Shown: positions 30,490 through 39,515 of the stretch, piece by piece
Position numbering within the stretch: the first letter of the stretch is position 1
How the letters are laid out: each line of letters begins with the position of its first letter
Assembly: GCA_027491255.1 (NCBI GenBank)
Contig: JAIXWM010000082.1
Span: 1 to 64,000, forward strand
DNA: 64,000 nt
Source of the DNA: Rubrivivax sp.
GTDB taxonomy: Bacteria > Pseudomonadota > Gammaproteobacteria > Burkholderiales > Burkholderiaceae_C
Direction: 5' to 3'
Made by a program: the position numbers and the translations under genes
The notes under the pieces: model-generated
What the model was told of the DNA's origin: nothing
What the model saw: the letters and a program-made list of their open reading frames with translations, nothing else
The model's database searches: none

Positions 30490-30885
30490 TCACCCCTGGG
30501 GCACGACCGCCGTCACCTCGATCTCCACCTGCGCCCGGTCCTCGATCAGCGCGGCCACCTGGACCGCGGTCATCGCGATCGAGTACACGCCGATCAGCTC
30601 GCGGAAGACCGCGCCGATCTCGCGCGCGCGCTTGAGGTACTCACGCTTGTCGACCAGGTACCAGGTCATGCGGGTGATGTGCTGGGGGCCGGCGCCGGCT
30701 TCGGCCAGCACCGCACGCACGTTCAGCAGGGCCTGGCGCACCTGGGCGACCAGGTCGTCGCTGTCGAAGGCGCACTGCGCGTTCCAGCCGATCTGGCCGG
30801 CCACGAAGACCTGCCGGCCTTCGGCGGCCACGCCGTTGGCATAGCCCTTGGGAGCCGTCCATCCGGCGGGCTGAAGAACTTTCAT
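30490..30885 (-). CDS. RidA-family protein lacking the canonical arginine
   Basis: 131-aa Rid-superfamily (YjgF/YER057c/UK114) protein. The fold markers are FVAGQIGWNA, LLNVRAVLAEAGA and VEIEVTAVV. Archetypal RidA deaminates imines using an arginine in a P-x-R-x-x-V segment (Arg105 in enteric RidA). Here the corresponding stretch reads IAMTAVQVAALI with Met at that place, so classical imine deaminase activity is doubtful. It lies 65 bp after the aminobenzoate-CoA ligase gene on the same strand. Rid relatives recur in 2-aminobenzoyl-CoA pathways, so a role there is plausible. Confidence 0.82.
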   Translation of the reverse strand: MKVLQPAGWTAPKGYANGVAAEGRQVFVAGQIGWNAQCAFDSDDLVAQVRQALLNVRAVLAEAGAGPQHITRMTWYLVDKREYLKRAREIGAVFRELIGVYSIAMTAVQVAALIEDRAQVEIEVTAVVPQG

Positions 30886-30950
30886 CGCATGTGTCTTTCA
30901 ATCAGAGAGCTTGCACAGGCCGCCCACGCGGCTCCAAACGGTCGGGCACC

Positions 30951-32636
30951 TCAAGCACGTAGCTTGAAGCGCTGCAGCTTGCCGGTCTCGGTGCGCGGCA
31001 GGCTGTCGCGGAACTCCACCGCGCGCGGGTACTTGTAGGGCGCGATCGTCTGCTTGACGAAGTCCTGCAGCGCCCTGACCATGGCCTCGTCGGCGGCCTG
31101 ACCCGGGCGCAGCACGACGAAGGCCTTGACGATCTGGCCGCGGTCGGCGTCGGCCACGCCGATCACGCCGCACTCGGCCACGGCCGGGTGCAGCAGCAGC
31201 GCCGACTCGACTTCGGGGCCGGCGATGTTGTAGCCGCCGGAGATGATCATGTCGTCGGTGCGCGCCTGGTAGACGTAATGCCCGTCGGCATCGACCAGGT
31301 AGGCGTCGCCCGTGAGGTTCCAGCCCCGCTGCACGTATTGCGCCTGGCGCGGATCGTCCAGGTACTTGCAGCCGGTCGGGCCCTTGACCGCCAGGCGGCC
31401 GACGCTGCCGCGGGGCAGTTCCTTGAACTCGTCGTCGACGATGCAGGCCCGGTAGCCCGGTACCGGCACCCCGGTCGCGCCGGGCTTGGCGCTCGCCTCG
31501 TCGGCCGAGATGAAGATGTGGAACATCTCGGTCGAGCCGATGCCGTCGATGATCTCGATGCCGGTGGCCTCGCGCCACATCGCGCGCGTGGCCGCGGGCA
31601 GGGCCTCGCCGGCGCTCACGCACTTGCGCAAGCTGGAAAGCGCCCCCAGCGCCGGGCCGCGCCCGGCCTGCCCCCCGAGGGGGTCGGGAGCACCTGGGGC
31701 GGCCTCGCGTTCTCCCGACCGATCGTGCTGCGCCACCGCTGCGGCCATCGCCCGGTATGAGGTGGGCGCGGTGAACAGCACACTGGCGCGGTGCTGTTCG
31801 ATTGCCGCCGGCAGCGCGTCGGGCGTGGCCTTCTCGAGCAGCACCGTGGCCGCGCCGATGGACAGCGGGAACAGCAGCAGCCCCCCGAGCCCGAAGGTGA
31901 AGGCCAGCGGCGGGCTGCCGATGAAGACATCGTCGGCCGTGGCGCGCAGCACGTGCGGCGGCCAGCAGGCGCAGGCGGCCAGCAGGTCGCGGTGGAAGTG
32001 CATGGCCGCCTTGGGCTGCCCGGTGGTGCCCGAGGTGAAGGCCATCAGGCAGACGTCGTCGGCCGCGCTGTCGAAGGGCTCGAAATCCGCCTGCTTCGCG
32101 CCGGCCGCCTGCTCCAGCGCCGAGCCCGGGCCGCCGTTGAAGTGCAGCACGGTGCGCAGCGTCGGGCACTGCGCGCGCGCCTGCTCGAGCTCGCCGGCCA
32201 GGCGCGCGTCGCACAGCGCGTGGCTGATCTGCGCCTTGTCGACGATGGTGATCAGCTCCTTGGCGCGCAACAGCGGCATGGTGCCCACCGCAATGCCACC
32301 GGCCTTGATCACGGCCAGGAAGCAGGCCGCCAGCATGGGACTGTTGGCGCCGCGCAGCAGCACCCGATTGCCGGGCACGAGGCCCAGGTCCTCCACGAGG
32401 ACGCGTGCGATGCGGTCGGTCTGGTCCTTCAGCTCGGCGTAGGTCCAGACGCTGCCGTCGGCGCCGATCAGGCAGCGCCGCGCGCCCTCCCCTTGGGCGA
32501 CGCGGTCGTCCAGCAGAGCCACCGCCGCGTTCAGGCGCCGCGGGAACTGCAGCTCGGGCCGCTCGAACAGGAACTCAGGCAGGTCCGGCGGCGCCGGCAG
32601 GCGGTCGCGCGCAAAGGTGTCGACAGGGGGCGCCAT
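30951..32636 (-). CDS. 2-aminobenzoate (or benzoate)-CoA ligase, with in-frame insertion
   Basis: 561-aa acyl-adenylate-forming enzyme expected to activate anthranilate to 2-aminobenzoyl-CoA. The P-loop-like motif is AFTSGTTGQPKAAMHF (about 199-214); later motifs are DGIGSTEMFHIF, GDAYLVDADGHYVYQART and the C-terminal lysine in PRTETGKLQRFKLR. The benzoate-CoA ligase branch is clear. Anthranilate as substrate is inferred from the divergent kynBUA genes, which produce it. Residues about 306-332 (Gly/Ala/Pro-rich) interrupt the segment that normally reads HD-LSSLRKC and coincide with a palindromic element. The ring-cleaving monooxygenase genes are not in the window. Confidence 0.87.
   Translation of the reverse strand: MAPPVDTFARDRLPAPPDLPEFLFERPELQFPRRLNAAVALLDDRVAQGEGARRCLIGADGSVWTYAELKDQTDRIARVLVEDLGLVPGNRVLLRGANSPMLAACFLAVIKAGGIAVGTMPLLRAKELITIVDKAQISHALCDARLAGELEQARAQCPTLRTVLHFNGGPGSALEQAAGAKQADFEPFDSAADDVCLMAFTSGTTGQPKAAMHFHRDLLAACACWPPHVLRATADDVFIGSPPLAFTFGLGGLLLFPLSIGAATVLLEKATPDALPAAIEQHRASVLFTAPTSYRAMAAAVAQHDRSGEREAAPGAPDPLGGQAGRGPALGALSSLRKCVSAGEALPAATRAMWREATGIEIIDGIGSTEMFHIFISADEASAKPGATGVPVPGYRACIVDDEFKELPRGSVGRLAVKGPTGCKYLDDPRQAQYVQRGWNLTGDAYLVDADGHYVYQARTDDMIISGGYNIAGPEVESALLLHPAVAECGVIGVADADRGQIVKAFVVLRPGQAADEAMVRALQDFVKQTIAPYKYPRAVEFRDSLPRTETGKLQRFKLRA
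31641..31721 (-). repeat. REP-like palindromic element inserted in frame in a CDS
   Basis: This 81-bp stretch (27 codons) folds as a three-way structure. Outer arms CGCCCCCAG (31641-31649) and CTGGGGCG (31694-31701) enclose two hairpins: GCCGGGC-CGC-GCCCGGC (31651-31667) and CCCCC-CGA-GGGGG (31671-31683). Removing it restores the usual benzoate-CoA ligase sequence. Its base composition and C/G runs resemble the intergenic palindromes at 19012 and 45744. Confidence 0.6.
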
Positions 32637-32676
32637 GCAAGCCTCTCGTGAGTACGCCCACAGGAACGGGCGACGA

Positions 32677-32693
32677 TTTACTTTATAACTAAA
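32677..32693. promoter_or_regulatory. AT-rich dyad in the ligase/kynB control region
   Basis: TTTACTTTATAACTAAA is an imperfect 17-bp dyad (6 of 8 pairs) in an AT-rich island within 205 bp separating the divergent ligase and kynB genes. It starts 41 bp from the ligase start, fitting a repressor site of MarR type. The regulator gene is not in the vicinity. Confidence 0.35.
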
Positions 32694-32841
32694 CTATTTC
32701 CTGTGGCAGCCCCATGACACCCGGATCGACCCTGATACCCTGCGCAGGGACGTCGCTCCAGGGGCATTCAGGGCCAGGGCCACCACCCCGGAACGAGCCT
32801 GCCGAGCCGCCGCATCACCGCCCACGGAGGACCTGAGGATC

Positions 32842-33519
32842 TTGGACACCGCCCTGCCCCGTCTGTGGGACATCTCGCCACCCGTGCACGAAGGCTCGCC
32901 CGTCTTCCCCGGCGACACGCCCTACGCCCAGACCTGGAGCTGGACGATCGGCCCCGGCTGCCCTGTCAATGTGGCCACCTTGTCGCTCAGCCCGCACGTG
33001 GGCGCGCACGCCGACGCGCCGCGGCACTACGACGCCGACGGCGCCTGCGCCGGCGCCTTGCCGCTGGAGCCCTACCTCGGCCCCTGCCGTGTCGTCCATG
33101 CGCTGGGCGCCCACCCACTCGTCACCTGGGAGCATGTCGCCGCCGGGCTTCAGGGCCGCGGCCCGCTGCCGCCGCGGGTGCTGGTGCGCACCTACCACCA
33201 GCACCCTGCCGACCGCTGGGACCCCAACCTGGCCGGCCTGGACCCTGCGCTCGTCGAGCGTCTGGCCGACCTCGGCGTGACACTCGTGGGCATCGACACC
33301 GCAAGCATTGATCCAGCCTCCAGCAAGGACCTGCCCAGCCACCAGACCGTGCGCCGACGCGGTCTGCGGGTGCTGGAGAACCTCCTGCTCGACGCCGTGC
33401 CCGAGGGCGACTACGAACTGATCGCATTGCCGCTGAAGCTGATGCAGGCAGATGCCTCGCCGGTGCGCGCGGTGCTGCGCACCTTGCCGACGAACGCCAC
33501 CCCACCGGAGGCCCGATGA
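32842..33519 (+). CDS. kynB: Kynurenine formamidase (arylformamidase)
   Basis: Hydrolyses N-formylkynurenine to kynurenine and formate. It is 225 aa, in the cyclase-like metal-dependent family. It opens LWDISPPVHEGSPVFPGDTP and carries the metal motif HVGAHADAPRHYD; later segments GIDTASIDPASSKDLPSH and ENLLLDAVPEGDYELIALP are typical. The start is TTG (32842) with GAGG just upstream; no ATG is available before the conserved region. It overlaps kynU by ATGA, so the kynBUA genes are an operon. Confidence 0.94.
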   Translation: MDTALPRLWDISPPVHEGSPVFPGDTPYAQTWSWTIGPGCPVNVATLSLSPHVGAHADAPRHYDADGACAGALPLEPYLGPCRVVHALGAHPLVTWEHVAAGLQGRGPLPPRVLVRTYHQHPADRWDPNLAGLDPALVERLADLGVTLVGIDTASIDPASSKDLPSHQTVRRRGLRVLENLLLDAVPEGDYELIALPLKLMQADASPVRAVLRTLPTNATPPEAR

Positions 33520-34796
33520 CCCTGACCCGTGACGACTGCGCCGCGCTCGACCGCGCAGACCCGCTGGCGCCGCTGCGCGAGCAGTTCCATGTGCCCGAGG
33601 GCCTGGTCTACCTCGACGGCAATTCGCTTGGCCCGCTGCCGCGCACCGCGCCTGCGCGCGTGGCCGAGGTGATGGAGCAGGAGTGGGGCCAGGGCCTGAT
33701 CCGCAGCTGGAACAGCGCCGGCTGGATGACGCTGCCGCAGCGCGTGGGCGACAAGATCGCGCGCCTGGTGGGCGCCGGCCCGGGCGAGCTCGTCGTCGCC
33801 GACTCGACCTCGGTCAACCTGTACAAGGCGCTGAGCGCGGCGCTGCAGCTTGCGACCGAGTCCGCAGACGCCGCACCGGCCCGGCGGGTCATCGTCTCGG
33901 AACGCGACAACTTCCCGACCGACCTGTACATGGCCGAGTCGCTGGCGCGCGAGCACGGCGGCCGGCTCGAACTGCTGGACGCCGCCGACATTCCCGCCCG
34001 GCTGGCGGATGGAAACGGGCACGACGTCGCCATCCTGCTGCTGACGCACGTGAACTTCCGCACCGGACGGATCCATGACATGGCCGCGCTGACGCAGGCG
34101 GCGCACGCGGCCGGCGCGCTCACGGTGTGGGACCTCGCCCACACCGCCGGCGCGCTGCCGGTGGACCTCACCGCGGCGCAGGCCGACTTCGCGGTGGGCT
34201 GCGGCTACAAATACCTCAACGGCGGCCCGGGAGCGCCGGCCTTCGTCTGGGTGCGGCCCGCGCTCGTCAATCGGGCCTCGCAGCCCTTGGCGGGCTGGAT
34301 CGGCCACGCCGCGCCCTTCGAGTTCACGCCCGGCTACCGCCCGGCCGCGGGCATCGCGCGCTATTTGTGTGGCACCCCGCCCATCCTGGCCGTGGCGGCG
34401 CTCGAGTGCGGCGTGGACACCGTCCTCGCGGCCGAGCCCCTGGGCGGGATGGCGGCCCTGCGCGCGAAGTCGCTCGAACTGACGCGGCTGTTCGCGCGGC
34501 TCGTGCGCGAGCGCTGCGCCGGGCATGGCCTGCGCATCGTCTCTCCCGACGAAGATGCTCGGCGCGGCAGCCAGGTGAGCCTGGCGCGTGACGAGGGCGC
34601 CTACGCCATCGTCCGGGCCCTGATCGAGCGCGGCGTGATCGGCGACTTCCGCGCTCCCGACGTGCTGCGCTTCGGCTTCACGCCGCTGTACCTGCGCCAC
34701 GTCGACGTCTGGGACGCGGCCGAGCAGCTGCGCGAGGTGCTGGACAGCGGCCAATGGCGCGAGCCGCGCTTTCACCAACGACAACAGGTGACCTGA
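33516..34796 (+). CDS. kynU: Kynureninase
   Basis: PLP enzyme that cleaves kynurenine to anthranilate and L-alanine. It is 426 aa. The segment [11 protein letters not shown] near residue 30 and the PLP-binding lysine in [17 protein letters not shown] are diagnostic. The segment [15 protein letters not shown] holds the aspartate that contacts the pyridine ring. It is translationally coupled to kynB (ATGA) and kynA (TGATG). Anthranilate would pass to the ligase encoded divergently. Confidence 0.96.
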   Translation: MTLTRDDCAALDRADPLAPLREQFHVPEGLVYLDGNSLGPLPRTAPARVAEVMEQEWGQGLIRSWNSAGWMTLPQRVGDKIARLVGAGPGELVVADSTSVNLYKALSAALQLATESADAAPARRVIVSERDNFPTDLYMAESLAREHGGRLELLDAADIPARLADGNGHDVAILLLTHVNFRTGRIHDMAALTQAAHAAGALTVWDLAHTAGALPVDLTAAQADFAVGCGYKYLNGGPGAPAFVWVRPALVNRASQPLAGWIGHAAPFEFTPGYRPAAGIARYLCGTPPILAVAALECGVDTVLAAEPLGGMAALRAKSLELTRLFARLVRERCAGHGLRIVSPDEDARRGSQVSLARDEGAYAIVRALIERGVIGDFRAPDVLRFGFTPLYLRHVDVWDAAEQLREVLDSGQWREPRFHQRQQVT

Positions 34797-35761
34797 TGGG
34801 CTGCCCCTACGGACACGGCGCGTCCGATGCGCCTGAGGACGACGAAGGCGAACACCCCAAGGAGACGTCGGGAACCACCCCGCCAGCTCCAGCCGCCGGT
34901 ATGGCGAGGACGGGCTCGACCGCGGCTGCGCCCCTGCACGCCGCCATCGCCGAGGGCGCCAAGACCGACTTCTCGCGCGACATGAGCTACGGCGACTATC
35001 TGCGCCTGGACCAGGTGCTGAACGCCCAGCACCCGCTGTCGCCCGACCACAACGAGATGCTCTTCATCATCCAGCACCAGACGAGCGAGCTGTGGATGAA
35101 GCTGATGCTGCACGAGCTGCAGGCCGCCATCGGCGCGGTCGCGCGCGACGAGCTGCCCGCGGCCTTCAAGATGCTGGCGCGCGTGAGCCGCATCATGGAG
35201 CAGCTCGTCCACGCCTGGGACGTGCTGGCGACGATGACGCCGCCGGAATACAGCGCGATCCGCGGCTACCTCGCCAACTCCAGCGGCTTCCAGAGCTGGC
35301 AGTACCGCTGCATCGAGTTCGCGCTCGGCAACAAGAAGGCGGCGATGCTGAAGCCGCACGCGCACCGGCCGGACCTGCTGGCGCGCGTTCAATCGGCCTA
35401 TGAGGCGCCCTCGCTGTACGACGCGAGCCTGCGCCTGCTGGCCCGGCGCGGCCTGCCGGTGCCGGCCAGCCACGTGCAGCGCGACTGGCGCGAGCCCTAC
35501 CCCGCCAGCGACGGCGTCGAGCAGGCCTGGCTCGTCGTCTACCGAGACCCCTCCCGCCACTGGGATCTCTACCAGCTCGGCGAGGAACTCACCGACCTCG
35601 AGGACGCCTTCCGCCTGTGGCGCTTTCGCCACCTCACCACGGTCGAGCGCGTGATCGGCTTCAAGCGCGGCACCGGCGGCACCAGCGGCGTGGGCTACCT
35701 GCGCAAGATGCTCGACGTCGTGCTCTTCCCAGAGATCTGGAAGCTCAGGACGGACCTGTAG
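34796..35761 (+). CDS. kynA: Tryptophan 2,3-dioxygenase
   Basis: Heme dioxygenase that opens the indole ring of tryptophan to N-formylkynurenine. It is 321 aa. The first 50 residues are a low-complexity extension; the core starts at [16 protein letters not shown]. The segment [17 protein letters not shown] holds active-site and heme-pocket residues; [17 protein letters not shown] and the C-terminal [16 protein letters not shown] are family signatures. The start at 34796 overlaps the kynU stop by one base (TGATG). Its 3' end overlaps the convergent thioesterase gene by 17 bp. Confidence 0.96.
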   Translation: MGCPYGHGASDAPEDDEGEHPKETSGTTPPAPAAGMARTGSTAAAPLHAAIAEGAKTDFSRDMSYGDYLRLDQVLNAQHPLSPDHNEMLFIIQHQTSELWMKLMLHELQAAIGAVARDELPAAFKMLARVSRIMEQLVHAWDVLATMTPPEYSAIRGYLANSSGFQSWQYRCIEFALGNKKAAMLKPHAHRPDLLARVQSAYEAPSLYDASLRLLARRGLPVPASHVQRDWREPYPASDGVEQAWLVVYRDPSRHWDLYQLGEELTDLEDAFRLWRFRHLTTVERVIGFKRGTGGTSGVGYLRKMLDVVLFPEIWKLRTDL

Positions 35762-36197
35762 CCGGCGGCGCCTCGATCAAGGCGCGCACTGCGGCGGGCA
35801 GCGGCACCGACTTCTGTGCCGCGTGGTCGACCCACACGATGCGCGCTCCACCCTCGGCATAGCGCACGCCCGGCTGGTCGGTGCGCTCGAGCGTGATCCA
35901 GGTGTCGAAGCTGCTGCGACCCACCTCCCCGACGTAGTGCCGCGCCAGGACGTCGCCCGGGTACTCGATCTGCCGCAGGAAGTTGCAGAAGGCGTTGACG
36001 ATGACCGGGCCCTGCGGCCCCGGGGGCGCCACCCGGGTGAAGATCCATTCAAGCCGCACGATCTCCATGTAGCGGAAGTAGACCGTGTTGTTGACATGGC
36101 CCATGGCGTCCATGTCGCCCCAGCGCACCGGGATGACCATCTCGTAGACGAGCCTGCGCGACTGCGGCCCGGGCAACTCGAAGCGCAGGCCGCTCAC
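35745..36197 (-). CDS. Hot-dog acyl-CoA thioesterase (4-hydroxybenzoyl-CoA type)
   Basis: 150-aa 4HBT-superfamily thioesterase. The active-site motif is [21 protein letters not shown], shortened here to the D-x3-GHVNN core, where the Asp is the likely catalytic residue. The acyl-CoA substrate is unknown; the neighbouring aromatic-CoA ligase suggests a housekeeping role in releasing CoA from dead-end products. It overlaps yceH by ATGA and is last in the SDR-yceH-thioesterase operon. Confidence 0.85.
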   Translation of the reverse strand: MSGLRFELPGPQSRRLVYEMVIPVRWGDMDAMGHVNNTVYFRYMEIVRLEWIFTRVAPPGPQGPVIVNAFCNFLRQIEYPGDVLARHYVGEVGRSSFDTWITLERTDQPGVRYAEGGARIVWVDHAAQKSVPLPAAVRALIEAPPATGPS

Positions 36198-36865
36198 TGT
36201 TGCACTCCCAACTCGCCGAACAGCCGCGCAACGCTGGTCTCCAGGGCTTCAATGCGGGCGTGGGCGCGGGCCAGCTCCGCCTTCAATGCCGCCAGTTCGG
36301 ATGCCGCCACGCTGGGTGAGGCCCCCGCGCCAACCGTGTCGCTTGCCGCCGCCGGCAGCCCGGCGTCACCGCACAACAGGTGCGCCCAGCGCGACTCGCG
36401 CTCGCCAGGTCCACGGGCCAGGCGCAGCACACGGGGCGGGTCCTTCTCGGCCAGCTCGACGAGGAAAGCCTCGACCGAGGAGATGTCGGCAAAACGATGC
36501 AGGCGCTCGCAGTTGATGCGCAACTCGGCGACCGTCTGCGGCCCGCGCAGCATCAGCACCGCCAGGAGCGCCACCGCCTGGCTCGGCACGCCCAGTCGAC
36601 GCCCCATGTTGTGCTCGAAACGCACGACGCGGCTGCCGCTGCCCTCGAAGGCCAGGCTCAGCGCCTTCAAGCCGTCGACGGCCGTCAGAACCTCGGCCTC
36701 GGAGGCCTCGATCACCGGCGCGCGCGCCGTCTTCTGGTTGCAACCGGCCACCAGAGCGTTCAGCGACAGCGGGTAGGTGTCGGGGACGGTGTGCTGTTTT
36801 TCCACCAGGACGCCCAGCACTCGGGCTTCGAGCGGTGTCAGCGGGCGCAATGGGGCGATCACCAT
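36194..36865 (-). CDS. YceH/DUF480 family protein
   Basis: About 223 aa UPF0502 protein of unknown function. It has two predicted winged-helix domains: LTPLEARVLGVLVEKQ and YPLSLNALVAGCNQKTAR in the first, VALLAVLMLRGPQTVAELR in the second. The C-terminal 35 residues form a short coiled coil. The start at 36865 (MVIAPLRPL) avoids overlap with the SDR gene and matches the usual length; ATG codons at 36892 and 36883 would add up to nine residues. It overlaps the thioesterase gene by ATGA. Confidence 0.85.
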   Translation of the reverse strand: MVIAPLRPLTPLEARVLGVLVEKQHTVPDTYPLSLNALVAGCNQKTARAPVIEASEAEVLTAVDGLKALSLAFEGSGSRVVRFEHNMGRRLGVPSQAVALLAVLMLRGPQTVAELRINCERLHRFADISSVEAFLVELAEKDPPRVLRLARGPGERESRWAHLLCGDAGLPAAASDTVGAGASPSVAASELAALKAELARAHARIEALETSVARLFGELGVQQ

Positions 36866-36872
36866 GGCGGGC

Positions 36873-37655
36873 TCAGACCGCATGGCCGTCATCGGCCTGG
36901 ATGATGGCGCCGTTGATGAAGTGGCTCTCGTTGGCGCACAGCATCATCAGCGTCGTGTCGAGGTCCTGCGGGTGCCCCACGCGCTTGCGCGGCAGCATCT
37001 GCACGAGCTTCTGGCCAGCCTCGGTCTGCCAGTGGCGGTGGTTGATCTCGGTGTCGATGTAGCCCGGGCAGATGGCGTTGACGTTGATGCCGAAGCGGCC
37101 CCACTCGTGCGCCATCGCCCGCGTCATGTGGATCATCGCCGCCTTGCTCATCGCATACAGCCCGATCTGGCTGAGCACGCGCAGGCCGGCCATCGAGGCG
37201 ATGTTGACGATGCGCCCGCCCACGAAGGTGCCCGGCGCGGCGCCGCGGGCGCGGGCGATCATGCGCTTGCCCACCTCCTGAGCCACGAAGAAGGCGCCGC
37301 GCGCGTTGGTATCCATCACGAAGGCGTAGTCCTCGGGCGTGACGTCCACCAGACGCTGTGTGGTGCTGACGCCGGAGTTGTTGACCAGGATGTCGATCGT
37401 GCCGACCTCGGTCTCGGCGTGGGCGACGGCGGCGCGGATGCTGTCGATGTCGGTGACGTCGAGGCTGACGCAATGGGCGTCACCGCCAGCAGCCTCGATC
37501 TCGGCACGCAGCGTCGTCAGGCGCTCGGTACGGCGGGCGGCCAGCACCACGGCAGCGCCGGCGCGGGCCAGCGTGCGCGCGAACTGCGCCCCGAGGCCGC
37601 TGGACGCACCGGTCACGAAGGCCACACGGCCCGAAAGGTCGATCTCGTAGGCCAT
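36873..37655 (-). CDS. Short-chain dehydrogenase/reductase
   Basis: 260-aa classical SDR. The cofactor motif is TGASSGLG near the N-terminus, NNSG follows, and the catalytic serine and Tyr-x3-Lys are in NIASMAG and YAMSKAA. The substrate is unknown; similar enzymes act as 3-hydroxyacyl-CoA dehydrogenases. The start at 37655 (MAYEIDLSGRVAFVTG) is the family-like one; the frame is open to 37709. First gene of the SDR-yceH-thioesterase unit, divergent from the ETF-ubiquinone oxidoreductase gene. Confidence 0.87.
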   Translation of the reverse strand: MAYEIDLSGRVAFVTGASSGLGAQFARTLARAGAAVVLAARRTERLTTLRAEIEAAGGDAHCVSLDVTDIDSIRAAVAHAETEVGTIDILVNNSGVSTTQRLVDVTPEDYAFVMDTNARGAFFVAQEVGKRMIARARGAAPGTFVGGRIVNIASMAGLRVLSQIGLYAMSKAAMIHMTRAMAHEWGRFGINVNAICPGYIDTEINHRHWQTEAGQKLVQMLPRKRVGHPQDLDTTLMMLCANESHFINGAIIQADDGHAV

Positions 37656-37710
37656 CGCTCGGCCCCTCCTGCAAGGTCTGGTGTGAGTGCGGCGAAGATA
37701 GCACGGCACC

Positions 37711-37716
37711 TAGAAT
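37711..37716 (+). promoter_or_regulatory. Candidate -10 (TAGAAT) for the ETF-QO gene
   Basis: TAGAAT lies 34 bp upstream of the ETF-QO start in the 95-bp divergent gap. No good -35 is visible at 16-18 bp. A purine-rich GGAGAGGGAAG follows as ribosome-binding site. Confidence 0.3.
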
Positions 37717-37750
37717 CCCCAGCCAGCGACGACAGTCACGGAGAGGGAAG

Positions 37751-39424
37751 ATGAGCCCGCAGGAGATCCTCGAACAGTTCGGCCCGCGCGAGTCGATGGA
37801 ATACGACGTCGTCGTCGTCGGCGCCGGCCCGGCCGGCCTGAGCACGGCGATCCGGCTGAAACAGCTGAACCCCGAGGCCTCCGTCGTCGTCCTCGAGAAG
37901 GGCTCCGAGCCCGGGGCACACATCCTGTCCGGCGCCGTGATGGACCCGCGCGCGATCACCGAGCTCTTCCCCGACTGGAAGGAGCGCGGCGCGCCGCTGA
38001 ACCAGCCGGTCACCGCCGACGAGGTGCTGTTCCTGGACGAGACACGCGCGCGCCGCACGCCCGACTGGCTGGTGCCTGACTGCCTGCACAACGAGGGCAA
38101 CTTCGTCATCAGCCTGGGCTCGGTGACGAAGTGGCTGGGCGAGCAGGCCGAGGCCCTGGGCGTGGAGATCTTCCCCGGCTTCACCGCCGCGGAGGTGCTT
38201 TACGACGACACGGGCGCGGTGCGCGGTGTGGCCACCGGCAACCTGGGCATCGGCAAGGACGGCCAGCCGCACGATGGCTTCCAGCTCGGCATGGAGCTGC
38301 TGGGCAAGTACACGGTCTTCGCCGAGGGCGCGCGCGGCCATCTGGGCAAGCAGCTGATCGCGCGTTTCGGCCTCGACGAGGGCCGCGACCCGCAGAGCTA
38401 CGCCATCGGCGTCAAGGAGCTGTGGGAGATCGACCCCGCCAAGGCGCGCCCGGGCCTGGTCGTGCACACCGCCGGCTGGCCGATGGACGAGCACACCTAC
38501 GGCGGCGGCTTCCTCTACCACCTCGAGGGCAACAAGGTCACGCTGGGCTTCGTCACCGGGCTCGACTACCAGAACCCCTGGATCAGCCCCTTCGAGGAGA
38601 TGCAGCGCTGGAAGACGCACCCGGCCATCCGCGCCCACCTCGAAGGCGGCAAGCGCATCGGCTACGGCGCGCGCGCCATCACCGCCGGCGGCCTATTGAG
38701 CCTGCCCAAACTGGTCTTCCCCGGCGGCGCGCTCGTGGGCTGCGACGCCGGCACGCTGAACGCGGCGCGCATCAAGGGCAGCCACGCCGCCATCAAGACC
38801 GGCATGCTCGCGGCCGAGGCCATCGCCCCGGCGCTGGCCGCCGGGCGCCAGCGCGACGAGCTCACCGCCTACCCCGAGGCCTTCGAGCGCAGCTGGCTGC
38901 ACGAGGAGCTGAACGCCAGCCGCAACTTCAAGCAGTGGTTCAAGAAGGGCAACACGGTGGGCGCGGTGATGACCGGCGTCGAGCAGTGGCTGCTGCCCAA
39001 GCTCGGCGTCAAGAGCCCGCCCTGGACCGTGCACCGCCACACGCCTGACCACGCGCGGATGCACGCCGCGAGCCAGGTGGCGCCCATCGCTTACCCCAAG
39101 CCCGACGGCAAGCTGACCTTCGACCGCCTGAGCTCGGTGTTCATCAGCAACACCAACCACGAGGAGAACCAGCCCGCCCACCTGACGCTGAAGGACGCGT
39201 CGGTGCCGGCGGCCATCAACCTGGCGCGCTACGCCGGTCCCGAGAGCCGCTACTGCCCGGCCGGCGTCTACGAATACGTCAAGAACGACGACGGCAGCGA
39301 CCGACTGCAGATCAACGCGCAGAACTGCGTGCACTGCAAGACCTGCGACATCAAGGACCCGACGCAGAACATCGTCTGGGTCACGCCCGAGGGCGGCGGG
39401 GGCCCGAACTACGCGGGGATGTGA
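37751..39424 (+). CDS. Electron transfer flavoprotein-ubiquinone oxidoreductase
   Basis: Membrane-associated FAD and [4Fe-4S] enzyme that passes electrons from electron transfer flavoprotein to ubiquinone during fatty acid, amino acid and sarcosine/dimethylglycine oxidation. It is 557 aa. The FAD motif is DVVVVGAGPAGLSTAIRL near residue 18; HTAGWPMDEHTYGGGFLYH is typical; the C-terminal cluster domain has CPAGVYEYV and CVHCKTCDIKDP. It stands alone, with a hairpin after it. Confidence 0.96.
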   Translation: MSPQEILEQFGPRESMEYDVVVVGAGPAGLSTAIRLKQLNPEASVVVLEKGSEPGAHILSGAVMDPRAITELFPDWKERGAPLNQPVTADEVLFLDETRARRTPDWLVPDCLHNEGNFVISLGSVTKWLGEQAEALGVEIFPGFTAAEVLYDDTGAVRGVATGNLGIGKDGQPHDGFQLGMELLGKYTVFAEGARGHLGKQLIARFGLDEGRDPQSYAIGVKELWEIDPAKARPGLVVHTAGWPMDEHTYGGGFLYHLEGNKVTLGFVTGLDYQNPWISPFEEMQRWKTHPAIRAHLEGGKRIGYGARAITAGGLLSLPKLVFPGGALVGCDAGTLNAARIKGSHAAIKTGMLAAEAIAPALAAGRQRDELTAYPEAFERSWLHEELNASRNFKQWFKKGNTVGAVMTGVEQWLLPKLGVKSPPWTVHRHTPDHARMHAASQVAPIAYPKPDGKLTFDRLSSVFISNTNHEENQPAHLTLKDASVPAAINLARYAGPESRYCPAGVYEYVKNDDGSDRLQINAQNCVHCKTCDIKDPTQNIVWVTPEGGGGPNYAGM

Positions 39425-39475
39425 GGCGCGCGCTTCGCCCGGCGCCTGGCGGCCTTGGCATGGGACAGTGCGATG

Positions 39476-39495
39476 CCCGACCCAGCGCGGTCGGG
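39476..39495. terminator. Hairpin between convergent ETF-QO and M20 genes
   Basis: CCCGACC-CAGCGC-GGTCGGG is a perfect 7-bp stem in the 91-bp gap between two convergent genes. On the plus strand it is followed by GTTAGAG. It could serve both transcripts. Confidence 0.45.
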
Positions 39496-39515
39496 GTTAG
39501 AGACGAGATACCCCC

